DNA from: Oscheius onirici
Lineage: Eukaryota > Nematoda > Chromadorea > Rhabditida > Rhabditidae
Length of the DNA: 64,000 nucleotides
NCBI GenBank assembly: GCA_932521025.1
Contig: OW051471.1
Coordinates: 3,224,001-3,288,000 of the forward strand
Direction: 5' to 3'
Below are positions 22,008 through 34,600 of the stretch, piece after piece (positions within the stretch are counted from its first letter, which is position 1; every line of letters begins with the position of its first letter). The notes below the pieces were generated by a model, which made no database searches, was not told where the DNA came from, and saw only the letters and a list, made by a program, of their open reading frames with translations. The translations under genes and the position numbers were made by a program.

Positions 22008-22512
22008 ATGTTTGTTCAGCCACTTGGATCAACACAAACTGCCTCTATTCATTTCGAGTTTACAGCACGCATTTTCGAACAGTCTTCCGTGTATTTCCTA
22101 CTGTCGATGAGTGAGGCTACAATACCGACAGCTGCCACCACAGGAATTGAGGCAGTTTCACGAACTAGCTCCTCTTATTTATTGCGATTTAGGACAAAAC
22201 TCTCGGCAGCCAAGACGAAAACTCTTTTGTGATTGAAAACTTTCTTTCGAGGACCGTTCATCAAGTGGACGGACTTGTGTTGTCGATAGGCACAAAATTT
22301 GACGCTGAAAAGACTCAGGTTTAGCTGGTTCGGCTTCAGTTCATCCCCTTTTCTAGGTTTACCTCTTCGTCGTGCTAGTTTTTCTTCTGCTCCTTGCCAT
22401 TGTCGGAATTTTTTTAGTCTGGAATTACTACGCTCATATTATTGCGCGATTTGAGCGAGAAGAAAAATCTAGAAAAAGTTCAGAAAGTAAGTTATATCAG
22501 GTCGTTCCCTAG
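22008..22512 (+). CDS. Small single-pass membrane protein, unrecognised
   Basis: Three in-frame exons: 22008(or 22020)-22154, 22193-22318, 22357-22512; about 142 residues. The last exon encodes a strong membrane span (FVVLVFLLLLAIVGIFLVW), then a basic/acidic tail (RFEREEKSRKSSES) and TAG at 22510-22512. The upstream part (TQTASIHFEFTARIFEQ, FVIENFLSRTVHQVDGLVL) would be lumenal or extracellular. I do not recognise the family. The 5' end is uncertain: an upstream piece with a signal-peptide-like start (21807) would suit a type I protein. If instead the last exon used the GT at 22494, the message would run into the UBXN6 leader; the AATAAA at 22571-22576 argues against that. Confidence 0.55.
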
Positions 22513-22570
22513 AGATTGAAATTTTTTCTGGTTCGCTATGATCCCTAGCACCTAGAGAGCTGTTTCAAAA

Positions 22571-22576
22571 AATAAA
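22571..22576 (+). terminator. Poly(A) signal of the small membrane-protein gene
   Basis: AATAAA 59 nt past the TAG. It supports a separate transcript from UBXN6. Confidence 0.5.
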
Positions 22577-23072
22577 AGAATTGCCAAATTTTGCTGAGTA
22601 CGATCCTGTATAGAGATCAAAGGCCATAGTTCAAAAATTTTGAGTGCCAGTCGAAAAGGTGAAATTTAGAAAGCAAAAAGGCCTTTTTAAAAATGCAAAG
22701 CGCACATCCCACCAGTTTTTAAAAATTCTGACAACGCAATTTTGTGGCTTTTGATAAGTAAAGTTCCCAGCCGAGACCCCATTTCCCAGAAATTTTTTCT
22801 GACTGAGCACTGGACGTTTCAAAAACCTGATTTTGACCAACTGTGGGCTATTGCACAGCTCTAACGGGTTCGATTTGGACAAATCGGCCGATGCACCTTG
22901 AAAGAGCTCAATCTGGGCTACAAAATGATGTATAAAACAAAGAAGTCGCAATGGAAAATTTTCATGGGACATCTCATCGATGCGATGAACTGAAAAAAAT
23001 GTCTATTTTTTGATTTTTTTTCATCAGGGAGAAGAATGACTAATCCTTTTGGTTTTCAGAGAAGGAGGAGTA

Positions 23073-25014
23073 ATGGACAAATTCAAGAGCTTCCTCAAGG
23101 GCAAAAAGTTGGAAAAGCATTTCAAGCGGACGGGGAAGGGAGCTACACTGGGAAGTTCGTCAAATGAGGGTCCTTCCGTCATGACAGGATCTGCACAGGT
23201 CAGAATTTGTCAAGTTTTTGATTTTATTACTTCGCTTTCCGCCAGTCTTCACTCTGTTCCCAGTTCATCATGTGTTTTTCTAAGAAAGAGCAGCAGCCGC
23301 AGTCGAAAAGAGCCAAAATTATCACGGAAGAGCCTACATTGAACCCAAATTTTGACCGCAGCGCGAAAGCCGAGCCATCACAAAATGTATTGTTTTTAAC
23401 GTTTTAGCTAAACTAAAATTTAATCTCCTCGCATTAATTTTCTCTTGTTTAGGGATCACATATTGATCGTGTTGCTGGAGCCGATGTCGCCGCCCAAGCT
23501 GCTCTGAAACGCCTATACAAGACGGACAAGCCACAGATATCGGCCGGGCAGAAGAAGATTCAGATGATTGCCCAGCGTGAGCTTGAAGAGGAACGTCGAC
23601 GCCAAAATTCGGCCCAGCAAATGGCTGAGCTCGGTTTGGAGCCACGCCAAGAGACGGAAGTACACGATCTCGAACATTCCAATCTCATTACGGGCGTCTT
23701 CTATACGTGTGAGCTGCTGGACGAGGGCGTCTCGATGAAAAAGGCCGACTTGGTCGCGGCCATTGAAGAGTTTCTTCGTGAGCAGATTGCCGAAGGCGAC
23801 GAGCCTGTCATCCCGGCCGTCATGCTTCTCTACTCCGTGAATACACTCACAGTGAAAAATGTAGGAATTGTCTCTAAATTCCACCATATATTCTGGTTTG
23901 TAACCAGCCATAAATGTCATTTTAGGCCGCTATCGAAACCATTGTTAAGTACCTCCAGAACATCATCGATTCGAGTGATCCCAAGTTCAGAAGGATCAGA
24001 GTCGCGAACAAGGCGTTCCAGGTTTGAAATTTGTTTGAATGTCTACCACAAAAGCTATTTAGGAACGAGTCAGCAGTGCTAAAGGAGGCCTCGAATTCCT
24101 TCGAGCAGTCGGATTCCGCGAGCTGGAACAGCCGATGAAGGAAGGCGATCCTCTGGAGACGTTTTATGTGATGCCGGACGAAATTGCCGAAGATACTGGA
24201 AAACTCGTGGCTGCTCTGGAAGCTCTGAAAGAAGGCCAATCCGTACCTTTCAAGGTTGCTCGTAACGCTACTGTGAGTCTCTTTTTAATTCTAAATGTAA
24301 CTAAAATGTAGATTTATCATCTCAAAGAAAACCAGAAAGTGCCGATGCCGCAGCTGTCGTCCGATTTCTTCGATCTCACTGCCGACGAGGTGAAGAAGAT
24401 GCAGCAGTCGAAGACGGAAGAGGTCAACCGCATGCTGACCCTGAGAACGAGTGCTATGCGTGAGAGAGATGGGAAACTGCAGCAGTATCGCTACAAGTAC
24501 ATTTTGCTCAGGATTCGGCTGCCAGACTGCTACATTTTGGAGGTAACGTAGTTCTTGTCGCTGATACGATAAGAACTCTATTAAGTGCTAAAATTGGTGG
24601 AAAGTTCTTTTGCAAAGATCGAACACTTTTTGAAGGACTCATTATAAGGAGTCGGAGCGGATTCAGTTGCCGTTCAATATGATTCTTTCACACTCTCCCT
24701 GAACCACAAATTTCAGGGAACATTCGGATGTTACGAGCCGCTCAGCAATGTCAGGAACTTTATCCATTCGCATCTGTCCGACGAAGTCAAAGGCGCCGTC
24801 TGGATTCTCAAAGATCCACTGAATGGATCGAAACAGTACAACGATGAAAGGCTAGTTTTACTTCTTGTCTCCTTTAAAAACCCTACATTTTAGTACTCTC
24901 TCCCAGCTGGATCTGGCCCCAGCTGCCGTCCTTCACGTTGACTTCCAGGACTCCATTTCCGGTCCAATTCTCGCTAAAGAATATCGCGAAGCTGCTACTG
25001 AATTCAGAACCTAG
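23073..25014 (+). CDS. UBX domain-containing protein 6 (UBXN6/UBXD1), p97 cofactor
   Basis: p97/VCP adaptor acting in endolysosomal and ER quality-control traffic. Eight exons: 23073-23198, 23285-23386, 23453-23860, 23926-24021, 24063-24272, 24312-24542, 24717-24850, 24894-25014; 475 residues (human 441). The order fits: N-terminal basic segment (MDKFKSFLKGKKLEKHFKR), GADVAAQAALKRLY (VIM-like), the PUB domain (AAIETIVKYLQNII...FRRIRVANKAFQERV, GGLEFLRAVGFRELEQP), then DFFDLTADEVKKMQ and the UBX fold (YKYILLRIRLPDCYILEGTFG). The last intron begins GC (GCTAGT) rather than GT; only this join keeps the UBX frame. A ttttcag acceptor sits 15 nt before the ATG. Confidence 0.93.
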
Positions 25015-25357
25015 GCAAAATATTTTTCTATCCCTACTTTCTTAAAAGTAACCGGCTGTGCTTTCTCCCCAACTTTTTCAGTGTGATTTTTCTCCCAGTT
25101 GTGCTGTTTCAAAAGTCATTGTGATACTGGTGTCAGATAAATATTTTAGTCTTTTGTAGCATTTGCGATAACTAAAATTGGTTATTTTCCAAGTTTTTTT
25201 TTGTGGATGAAGCTGATGTGATGGGGAATATTTGCTTTGCCACGCGAAAAGACCCAGTTTGGCGGATTTGTGAATGAAAAGAGGCTATTTGTTCCTAATT
25301 TTTTTTTCGCATTTTCTCTCAGCAGAAAAAACAATTTCTTCATTTTCAGAGCACAAA

Positions 25358-28300
25358 ATGGGGCCGAGGAAACACAGAGATGCTGTTACGTTGAAAAACG
25401 TGACCGGCGCAAGGAAAGGTGTTATTTTCCTTTGTTTTTGTTGTAAAGGGTTCTATTTTAGACCCTCAACTTCTTCTGGGAACGGCCAAGCCGTCCATTG
25501 CTCCGCTGCCGCAGTCGAATCTCCTCCAGCGACTACGCGGCTTCTTGCCCGAAATGGCTGCCGCAAACGGTGATCTGGCCGAATCTACAGCTATGGAATT
25601 TGAGGTAATCTCCAGTTTCGCCACAAGTTCTGGATAAGCAAACATTTCAATTTTGAATCATTTACGTTTACATTTTTATTGACGGTATCAAGGGAGTTCC
25701 TAGATGGGGTCCCTTGCCGCTCCCATGGCTCGAATCCACTCTTCGCCGTCCTCCCTTGCCTGTCGCATCCACGAGATTCTCCCGATCCTCTCGGAGGCTT
25801 TCTTCAGATCGTCCTCCCATCTCATGTATGGCCTTCCGACTACTCTCCGCTGATCCAAAGGAGCCCATTCCGTCGTCGCTTTCGACCATTTCATACCATC
25901 CATTTCCGCCAGTCGTCTCGCCCAGCTGAGCTTCCTTCTCCAAGCCAATTCTAGGATGTCTGGGAGAGCAGTCATTCTCCTCACGTCCTCATTCCTTCTA
26001 CGGTCGAGAAGAGTGAAGCCCAGCATTGCTCTTTCCTGTCGTCGCTGCACTGTTGCTAGTTTCCTCAGCTCATCGATTCGAAGGCTCCAGAGTTCGCAGC
26101 CGTACAGAAGACTTGGAACGATGCAGGTCAGGTAGACTTTGCGCTTCATCTTCATCGGCACGGTCCTCTTGGTGAGGAAGAGATGGTGGCGATTGAAAGC
26201 TCCCCATGAAGCTCCGATCCTTCGAAACAACTCCTAGCTCTCTGAGGTTACCAAACATCCAAGATAGGTGCAATGCTGGACAAACTGGATTGTCTGTCCA
26301 GACAGACGCAGATCTCCCTCGTAGGCATTGGTCATCGCAACTGTCTTGCGAAGGTTGACTTCCAATCCAATGCTACGGCTTACTTGTTCCAGTTCGGTTA
26401 CCATCCGCTGTACAGCTCTCAGACTCCTTCCGACAAGAGATTCAGCTTACGGCCGTTGATGTTGAAACCGAGGTCGTCCCAGTTGAGTCGAGGAAAGATG
26501 TCCTTCAGCACAGCGTTGAAGAGAGCATGCAGCCTTGACGGGCTCCGCGCTTGATGTCGACATCCACTAGATCTTCGTGCACCTTGATCTTGCAGCCAGC
26601 TTGCGTGTAGACCTTCCGCAGCATCTCGACGTAGAGTTAGTCCGCTCCGTGTTGTTGGAGAGTGTTCCACACGGCGTCCCACTCGATGGTGTCGTAGGCT
26701 TTCCGGAAATCGACAAACACTAGATACAGATGATTCCGATAACCGTAGGCCTTGTCGATCAGCTGCTTCATGGTGTGAAGGTGTTCCACTGTGGAGTAGG
26801 TTTGACGAAATCCGGCCTGTTCGACTGGCTTGTTGAAACCCAAACTTCGATGCATCCTGACCAAGAATCTCCGAATCCGGGAGGAACCATATGATATGAA
26901 GCATCCGAGTGAAGAGACGTGCTAGAAGAGGCACCATCTCAGCTTGCGCGACTCGGAGTTGAATCGTCGTTATGGAGTCATGGCCCGGAGCTGTCCTCAT
27001 CTTCATCCTGCGTAGCTGCTTCCACACTTTTTCCTCGAGAACTGGTGGCACATCCTCCAGAGGTGGCTTCACTGACGGAACCACATTCACCGTTTGCTGG
27101 TACAACTCATCAAAGAATTCCTTGACTCGATCTCGCACATCTTGGGAGCTGACAGTTCGAGAGCCGTCTTTCCTTTGGAGTTGACCGATCGCAGGAGTCG
27201 ATATATCCTCGAAGAGCCTCTTTGACGCAAGCGTCTGACGATAACGGGTAAGAAGGTTCTTCTCAATATCCGAAGCAATTGTAGAGCGCAACAACTTGTT
27301 CGTCTGGACCAGTTGGATTCTCGGAAGAGCATCATCCTTGGCCAGTAAAGCTCGTAGTGATCAAAAAGGACTCTAGTGTTGGCGGAAAGCCTTTCGGCTC
27401 TTGGGATCCTTTCAGTAGCAACAGCACGGCCTCATCGAAGACTTCACGAATACCTCGGTACTGCGCGGCTGAATCGGGATCCTCCATTGCTTCTCTTCTC
27501 TCCTGGATTGCATGACGGAATAATAGCCAGTTCATCTTCTTCTGTGTCGTCTGTGCTCTACGGCTTGGGAATTTGGCATGAAAATAAAGGCATGAGGCGG
27601 ACAAGACGATGATCACTGCGGAAGTTGAACTGGTTGATGACGTGAACGTTCCGTACGGTGGTAGTCCTTCTGACGAGGAGCAGGGCGTATTCCTTGAGAG
27701 TGGTTCCGTTCGGCGATCTCCAGGTCCACTTTCTACCAGATCGTTGCTTTTGGAAAGTACTGGCGACGTCCCAACCGTGTTGTTGACAAAAAGAGACAAG
27801 CTGGTCTCCTCAACGGTTTCTGGTGCCGTAGCCGTAAGCTCTGATCGAAGGTTCGTGTGAATGGATTCGCTTTCCTACCGAGGCATTCCAATCTCCGAGC
27901 ACTATTGTACACCGCTGGTGCTTTTTGGGAAAGTTCGACTGGCTCATGATTCCAGCGCCCTGACCCTTACTCACACCATTGTCGAAGGACGTCGAAGGAT
28001 ATCTTGAGTAGTGCTTCTTCGAGTTCGAGTAGACGCCTCTTCGAGTGAATGGATTGGCAGTTGAGCTGACAGACGTTGAGCAGGCCTCGAACCATGGGTG
28101 TTGACATGTCGGTCCATCTGTGTCGCAGTGCTGGAACCCCCTTCTTTTCCACAATCGGCAGTAGGTCTACTAGGTAGAGCGACTTGAAGAGTAAGCGCAC
28201 GGATTGTGAAAAATAATTGCTGGATCAGATTTAGACACATTTTTAGCTGAAGGAAAGGGACCGTTCACACTCTCATCAATAACGAGTAGGAAAGTCTAAC

Positions 28301-29546
28301 GGGGCGGATATAATTATGAGATCTTTTCATAGAGTTTTTATCTGTCCGACCAGTTATTAAAACTGAACAATGGTAGTACTTTTGTTCTGACGGGTATAAA
28401 CAATAGGACGGTCAAGAATCTTTTTCACCTGGTTCTCCTTTCGATCTTGTCGGTTTACTCTTGTTCTGGTTCTTTCTGTGTTTGACCTGTTATTTATTTA
28501 TTATTTATTACAGTTATCAAGCGATTTTGCTCTTCTAACTTCTTTCCAATTATTCTGGTCCCACAACCAAAATGGCTTGTTGTCGACTCTTTGGCCATCT
28601 TCCCATCTCGTGAATTGTTGTCTGGCCCGTCGTTTTCCTTAGAGCGTCCATTCTGTGCATGTTCAAGCCCAGTCATTATGAGGTTTCATCACAAGTTTCT
28701 GAGCCCAGTTCAGCTTTTTCCATTCCGCTGTTTGGACTAAGTTGAGGCCAGTGACTTCTCTTAGCCTGCGGTTTGTCCATCTGTCCAATTAGGATATGCC
28801 TAGCATACGTCTCTCCAGACGTCGTTGACAGACTTGTAGGATCTTTTCATCCCCACTCTTCATTGCCCATGCGTCACAACAATACAAAATGACTGGAGAA
28901 ATGCTGCTTTCAAAAAGCTTGCAATTTGGTCCATTCTTAGAAGTCGACTGCATAAGAGATCCTTCACCTTGTTGAAAGCTGCATGGCCTAGAGCGCATCG
29001 TCTCTTGACCTGTTATAACTGGCCGCAATGTATAATCTGTCCCGAAGTCCAACTGACTTGCTATGTCATTCTACCAGGTCCTATTTTGTTTACTAACTTT
29101 GTGACATCCTCAAGAATTAAAAAAAAATCACTCGTTTTATTGACCAGAACATTACCGCGTATTCCTGAGATTTAAATCCACAAAAACAATTTCAGGTCGT
29201 CAATTGCGTCGAGAGCAGTTCTGACAGCGATACGAGCAGTGATGACTCATTGGACGAAGATAACAATGATGAAATCCAGCAGCCGATTCGGAAAGAAGAC
29301 AATTCGAAGCGACTCGTGCAGATTGATCTCGACTTGTTCCGAGCCCGGGATGAGGTAGTCGGTGCTGGAGATTCCGATGTTGGTCTTTTTTAGTGGTTAT
29401 TTTATACCTAAAAGAGCTATTTTCTTATCAATTTCAAAACATTTCAGGCTCAACCAGTTGAAGAGCTCCCAAAGGGATTTCGAGAACAAGGAGAGGAAAA
29501 AATAACCGCTGAAGATGTGCCAAAAAGGCTGATCGAAGAAATGTGA
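25358..29546 (+). CDS. NOPCHAP1-like (C12orf45) box C/D snoRNP assembly chaperone
   Basis: Links the NOP58 protein to the R2TP chaperone in vertebrates. Four exons: 25358-25418, 25462-25604, 29196-29378, 29448-29546; 161 residues. Matches are short but in order: LLQRLRGFLPEMAAANGDL (like the LLDQVQTFLPQMARAN block), then the acidic/Ser run SSSDSDTSSDDSLDEDN, then RLVQIDLDLF, and a conserved-looking ITAEDVP near the C-terminus. The third exon is separated by a 3.6-kb intron that holds two decayed LINE pieces in opposite orientation; without them the gene would be as compact as its neighbours. The family call rests on these short blocks. Confidence 0.7.
25690..28230 (-). mobile_element. Decayed non-LTR retrotransposon (RTE/CR1-like LINE) in an intron
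   Basis: Read on the minus strand. Endonuclease remnants come first (about 28150-27500: TIVLGDWNASVG, then SDHR-type sequence), then reverse transcriptase (about 27290-26400: APGHDSITTIQL, EQAGFRQTYSTVEHLHTM, LYLVFVDFRKAYDTIEW with the FVDFRKAYD core). A C-terminal region follows (26230-25700: LTCIVPSLLYGCELWSLR, ending GRPYMRWEDDL). The order endonuclease-RT-C-terminal region is that of RTE/CR1-type LINEs. Several frameshifts and stops (for example TAG at 26640) mean it is dead. It lies in the large NOPCHAP1-like intron, antisense to the gene. Confidence 0.88.
28490..29065 (-). mobile_element. LINE 3' fragment, second family member
   Basis: Minus-strand frames show ISPVILYCCDAWAMKSGDEK, LQVCQRRLERRMLGISL, and WxWDQNNW-type sequence near the end. 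This is the same C-terminal LINE region as in the larger copy but from a different family. Only the 3' end is present. Confidence 0.7.
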
Positions 29547-29707
29547 AATTATTCGTTGTTATGTTGTTTTTATTGATGCTGAACAACAATTTGCTTATTC
29601 CTTTTTTTCTTAAGAGTTATAAAACTCCCAATACCTCAGCCCTAAGCTTTCAGCTGAATGGGTTGATTTTCCCGATGTGCGTTCTGAAGCGTTTTGCAGA
29701 AAAAGTC

Positions 29708-32700
29708 ATGACAACGACGACCGCAACGGAGTTTGATGTTCGTGGCTTAGAGAAATTGAAGGTGCGTTCATATTTTTTTAACCTATGCTTTCTCAAAGAG
29801 GTTTTTTTTCAGTCTTGACTGTCAATGCGAGATATAAGTAAAGTCTGTTCAAAAAAAGAGCGCAATAGTAACCCATAAAAATTTCGCTTCGAGAACCACA
29901 AACCACTCAAGCGCGGCAATTCACCGTTGAGAAAATCAAGAAAACGGTTTGAATTGTTGCAGTTTACCCTGAAAATCAGGGGTTTGTGGATCTCGAAGCG
30001 AAATATTTATGGGTTACTGTTGCGTTCTTTTTTTTGAACAGACTGTCCAGATTTTTCATACCTGTCTTTTTATAAATTAAAAATCTTCTGTACTTTTGTT
30101 AGAGTTCGGATCGTTAATTTAATTTATTCACTTATCAAGCGTTCATCGCTAGAGCGTCTCTTCTAGCAGCCTCCCAATTGATCTAGTCCCATCTCCAGAA
30201 AACTTGGTTTGAGTTATAACATGCGTACAATTATAAACAACCCGACGGTCAACAAATCTGATCCCCTACCGTTTTAAGTTTGCAGGACCTCTACGGCGAT
30301 CTGTGCCAAATTGCCTGTCCGACAGCCGGCCGCATCAACAACAATGGCAACTACATCGAGGTGACGTCCATCTGGGACAATCGCGTCCCGTCGCTGAAGA
30401 AAATGTCCAAGACGGAGCGGATGACGCTGTTGGAGAGAGCAGCTCCCGGACAGGAGCACAAGCTCTTGACCAGTATGTCCATGCCAATGGTCAACCTGGG
30501 GTGATTTTAGTTTTTTTTTCTTCGAAAAACTCTTAAATAGAGGTCAATCGGTGGCCTACAGCACGAGTAACTCGAAGTGCGCACAGTTGATTACGATTCC
30601 GGACGGCGAGAACAAGAAGCAGTATCTCAAGATTTTCGACCAGAAGGCTCACGTCGAGCTGATGTGCACGGATCTGGCTGGACAGAAGAAGCACGGAGTC
30701 ATTTACGGACTAGGAGCTGGTATGTATTTTAAATAGAAAGTAATAAAAAAGCCCACAAAACACCACACCCTTTTTGGCTCTTGGAGTTACCATCCCATGC
30801 TTATTTTGCCAGTTCCAAAATAGCACGCAATTTCGCAATCTAGTAAATGCGAAACTTACTGCCAACCAGGGATGGGCAGATGTCAAAATGGAATGGCGGA
30901 TGCGGATACATCCGCAAGTTTTATAACCGTGGCGGATGCGGATTTAGCAACTATGGCGGATATCCGCGGATGCGGATAATCCGCCCATCCCTGCTGCCAA
31001 CCCATTTTTCGGTCTATCGATCTGCTACAAAGTGGTAGGGGCCCAGGAATAAATTTTAAAAAGCCGTTGAAAATGACCGACCGACATCTTTCCGCAAAGT
31101 AACCTTTCTTTTTCAGAGCCCTTTGGTGCCTTCCGCTTCTCGAACGGCGAGGGACACGTCCTTTACGCCGCCGAGCGTAACAACAAGAAGGCTGAATACT
31201 TCGATGTCGATCTCGAATGGGACAACGACGAGAAGATTCTCGAGAGCGGAGTTGTAAGCAGTTTTTCTCTAATCATTCATTAAAATCCAATTTTAGGGAA
31301 AGAAATACGATCTCGTCCAGTCGTGGGGTGAAGCCTGCTACGAGGTGAAAAAACCCGTCCTCTGCATGGCTGAAATCTCCAGCGGATCCGTGACCGTTCT
31401 CGATCAGATTCCCGAGACTATTTCGCCTGCATATGTGAGTTTTTTTTTAAACTTTTTTTTAAGGCTTCGCGGCAATTAACGCACAAAACATTTCACTTTG
31501 CTAAAACTTGAAATTGAAAACCTTGACGACTCTCGAATATCTCATAGTTTTTCTTAAGTATCCTTGAGTGCAAATGGGCCATCAAAAACCAAAAGCTGCT
31601 GATTTACGTTTTTAGGCATCAGATATTACCCTTTAATCACCCAGTAATTTCAGGCCATTTGGGCCCCGAATGACGAGGGAATAGTCTTCTTCGGCGCTGA
31701 CAATGAGCCGTTCAAACTGGGCCGGATCGCATGTTCGAATCGCAAAGGAGCCCTCTATCACTACGAGCTCAAATCGGCCAAGATGACGCGAATCGGAGAG
31801 GCCGGTGTCTCGATCGAGAATCCAATCTTCGTTCCTAATGGAAAGAAGCTCTTTTTCTTCCGACGAGCTGCCGACGGCCCCCATCAGGCCAACTTTGAGC
31901 TAATGTCCGTACCGTGGCCTTATGACAACTCTGAGCCGAAAACCATCGTTCCTATTGTGAAGAGCCCTAAATTCCCGGAATTCCCCGGCTTAGCTTTGAT
32001 TCGCGTCACTCCGAGAGCTTTCACGGCTGACGGAAAGCGTCTGGTCGTTGGAATTGTATGGAACAGCAAATTGGTAAGGATTTATCCAAAAAATTTCGGC
32101 AGGCAACTGCGCTCAAACTGTTGGTGCCTAAATGTTGTTTTTGGAGTTTTAGCCATTTTCCACCTTTTTGAGTGTCTTCATCGTATTCAGCGTCTAAAAC
32201 AACCCAGAGATTCTCCTTCAGTGTTTTAAGATACCTCAATTCCAGGAAATCGTTGCTATAAACACTGAAAACGGCGACATCAAGAAGCTGACTAATTTCG
32301 GTCAGTGCCACGGCAGCTGGCAGCAGCTGGACGTTGCCGGAGACGACATTCTGGCTCTGGTGGCGGCTCCGAATCGACCGCCAGCCTTGCTGATTGGAAG
32401 TATTCCACCGGAGGGAGAAGAAGAAAAGACCATCTGGACGCGGCTTGACAGTCAGACGATCATCGAGAAGAGGAAGAATCTGCTCAATTATAGCTGGCAT
32501 TTCGTTGGCTTCAATCGAGGTTTGTTTTTATCTTAAAATCGTATTATATGGTGCTTCGACTGGTACACCTATCTAATTTTTTCAGTTCAAAGCACAGATT
32601 TCCTCTTTTAAAAAATAGATAAAAATGAAACATTTAAGTCTTTCACCCTAGTTCCCAAGCCAAAAGCCACTATATTTCCATATTTAGGCGGCTTCCAGTA

Positions 32701-34551
32701 CGAAGGCATCTTGATGCTGCCGAACGAGGGAACGTCTGTTCCTCTGGTCGTAAATCCGCACGGAGGACCTCACGGTGTCTCTTACGCTTATTTCCCGCGT
32801 CGCGACATCTGTACCCTTCTCAACAGCGGATTTGCCGTCCTCTCCGTCAACTACACGGGCTCTCTCGGCTTCGGAGACGATTTCGTCCGCGCCCTGCCTG
32901 GAAATTGTGGAGATCTCGACGTGAAGGATGTTCATCACGCCGTCGAGACGGTTCTGAGCGGATATCCGCGTATCGACAGGAATCGCGTTGTCGCCTATGG
33001 TGGATCTCACGGCGGATTCTTGACTTCCCACCTTCTGGGACAGTATCCGGTACGCTAATTTTTTCAGTTTCGAAATTGGGAATAATGAGAAAGAGAAGAT
33101 TCTTCTTTCCTGGTAAATAAAATTTGAAAAATACCCAGCTAAAAATGGAATTTGTTGGCTCAGTATCCAATTTTTACGTGGGTCCCGAATGGAAGAGCTC
33201 AAATCTTACGGTAATCCCTCTTCTTTTTGAACCGGCCATACAGTGTTTCTAGTTCTGGACTCGAGAAGTAATTGAAAGAAACGAAAAATACAGTAGACAT
33301 TTGAATAAAATGGCTTGCCCGCTCGTACATAATATCGCGTCAAAAAAGCACGTAAGGCGAAGGTTTGGCACGCGCTATTCACTTTAAATTGCTCTCGCGT
33401 CTGTGTCTGAAGCTCTAATTGAGGATAAGGAGGGGAGCTTTGTGCGCAAATTAGTTTCAACAAGTCACGACAGGCAAAGCAAGTGCGCGAATGGTTCTTA
33501 TGAATTTGATAGTTTCTTTGGAGGGACGGGGGTAACTGGAAGGGAATGACAGGGGGAGAAGGGAAAGGACAGTAGAACTGAGACTCACCAAAGATAGGGC
33601 CGGGCGACCCGTTCAGGACCTACATTTTGAAATTAGGCTTGGGAGGGAGCGGGTTCAATAAACTTTCGGTAATTTCTTTGAAGGGTCAGGGAGAGTGACT
33701 GGAGGAGAGTAACAAAGGAAGAATAATAAGGAAACTAGGGCTCCGTGATAGAGCGAAGTCATGAACTTCTACTTTAGCCCTGGAAGGGCGTTGCCAACCT
33801 TGTATACTGCAAAAAGAGCCTTATTTCTGTACTTGGACATGTCGGACAAGCCAACATGGGTAGAAATCTCAAACCTTTTTTTCATTATAGGACGTCTACA
33901 AGGCCGGCGTAGCTCTAAATCCCGTGCTGAACATCCTTTCCATGCACGACGTTACCGACATCCCTGACTGGTATCCCATTTCCCTAAAATGAGCTAAAAG
34001 ATAACTTCAGGACCGTCGTGGAGGGCTGCGGCATCTACCCGGACTGGACGAAGAATCTTACGGCCGAGCAGCAGAAGAAGATGTTCGACTCGTCGCCGAT
34101 GGCGCATGTTGAGAAGGTTGTAAGCCCATATATGCTCCTGATCGGCGAGAAGGATCTCCGCGTCGTTCCACACTACAAGGGCTTCATTCGAAATCTCCAA
34201 GCTCGCGGGATTCCTACCAGGTTCGTTTTTTTTCTAAAATTTTGCAAAGAGAATCGAAATCCCGGTATGAGTTTAAACTTAGGGGATTTCAGCATATTTC
34301 GAGATGTCTAACCACGTTCGTTGAATTTAGTGTGTAAAACTGCTTCACACACCCATGAAATGTGATCGAAAAGTCGTTAACAACAGTTATCTAAAGAGGG
34401 CAAAGTACAAAAGTTCGGCTGAAATCCCCTAAAAATTCTTTTCAGAATCCTCTCCTATCCTCCTTCTGCTCATCCCATCGAAGAAGTCGAAAACGAGGCC
34501 GATTTCGCCATCAATGTCGTCCGTTTCTTCCAGAAGGCCTTCGCCAAGTAG
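29708..34551 (+). CDS. Acylaminoacyl-peptidase (acyl-peptide hydrolase, S9C)
   Basis: Cytosolic serine peptidase that removes N-acylated residues from short peptides. Eleven exons: 29708-29761, 30286-30500, 30541-30719, 31117-31253, 31297-31434, 31654-32073, 32246-32519, 32688-33049, 33891-33970, 34011-34220, 34446-34551; 724 residues (human 732). A beta-propeller N-terminal half is followed by the alpha/beta hydrolase domain. The catalytic triad is readable: Ser in GGSHGGF, Asp in IGEKDLRV, His in [10 protein letters not shown]. The oxyanion strand NPHGGPHG is present. A gttttgcag acceptor lies 9 nt before the ATG. Introns 3 and 8 have been enlarged by a hAT MITE and by a dispersed repeat. 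Confidence 0.96.
29842..30044. mobile_element. Small inverted-repeat element (about 200 bp) in APEH intron 1
   Basis: Ends AGTCTGTTCAAAAAAAGAGC and its complement. The arms extend inward through TAACCCATAAA and TTCGCTTCGAGA/TCTCGAAGCGAA. The terminal GTCTGTTCAAAAAAA is shared with the element at 48548-49344, so they may be one family. No clear TA duplication here. Confidence 0.7.
30070..30230 (-). repeat. LINE 3'-tail remnant
   Basis: The segment around 30130-30210 resembles 28500-28580 (AGCG...TCTTCT, CCAATT, CTGGTCCCA-type order). It is a short residue of the same LINE 3' end. Confidence 0.45.
30867..30993. mobile_element. hAT-type MITE (copy 2) in APEH intron 3
   Basis: 127 bp, ends CAGGGATGGGC...GCCCATCCCTG, with an exact 8-bp target duplication CTGCCAAC at 30859-30866 and 30994-31001. 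The interior repeats GCGGATGCGGAT words. Very likely a recent insertion, as the duplication is intact. Confidence 0.92.
33383..33803 (+). repeat. Dispersed repeat family A, copy 1 (APEH intron 8)
   Basis: Starts TTTAAATTGCTCTCGCGTC and ends AGGGCGTTGCCAACCTTGTA. The same sequence occurs at 51932-52377 and, shorter, at 57534-57858; a partial copy is at 51310-51400. No coding capacity. Confidence 0.85.
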
Positions 34552-34594
34552 GCTACTGTGATTTTGTGAAGTTAAACCGGTAAATTGTACTCAA

Positions 34595-34600
34595 AATAAA
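34595..34600 (+). terminator. Poly(A) signal of APEH
   Basis: AATAAA 44 nt past the TAG at 34549-34551. Confidence 0.7.

Noticed and set aside
23041-23075. Overlapping TAATG linking the small membrane protein to UBXN6 as one bicistronic message
   Set aside because: It needs a 570-nt intron in the first gene; an in-frame TAG (22510) and AATAAA (22571) give a simpler separate gene.
26419-27294. A live reverse transcriptase gene
   Set aside because: Frames shift several times and stops interrupt the RT and C-terminal regions.
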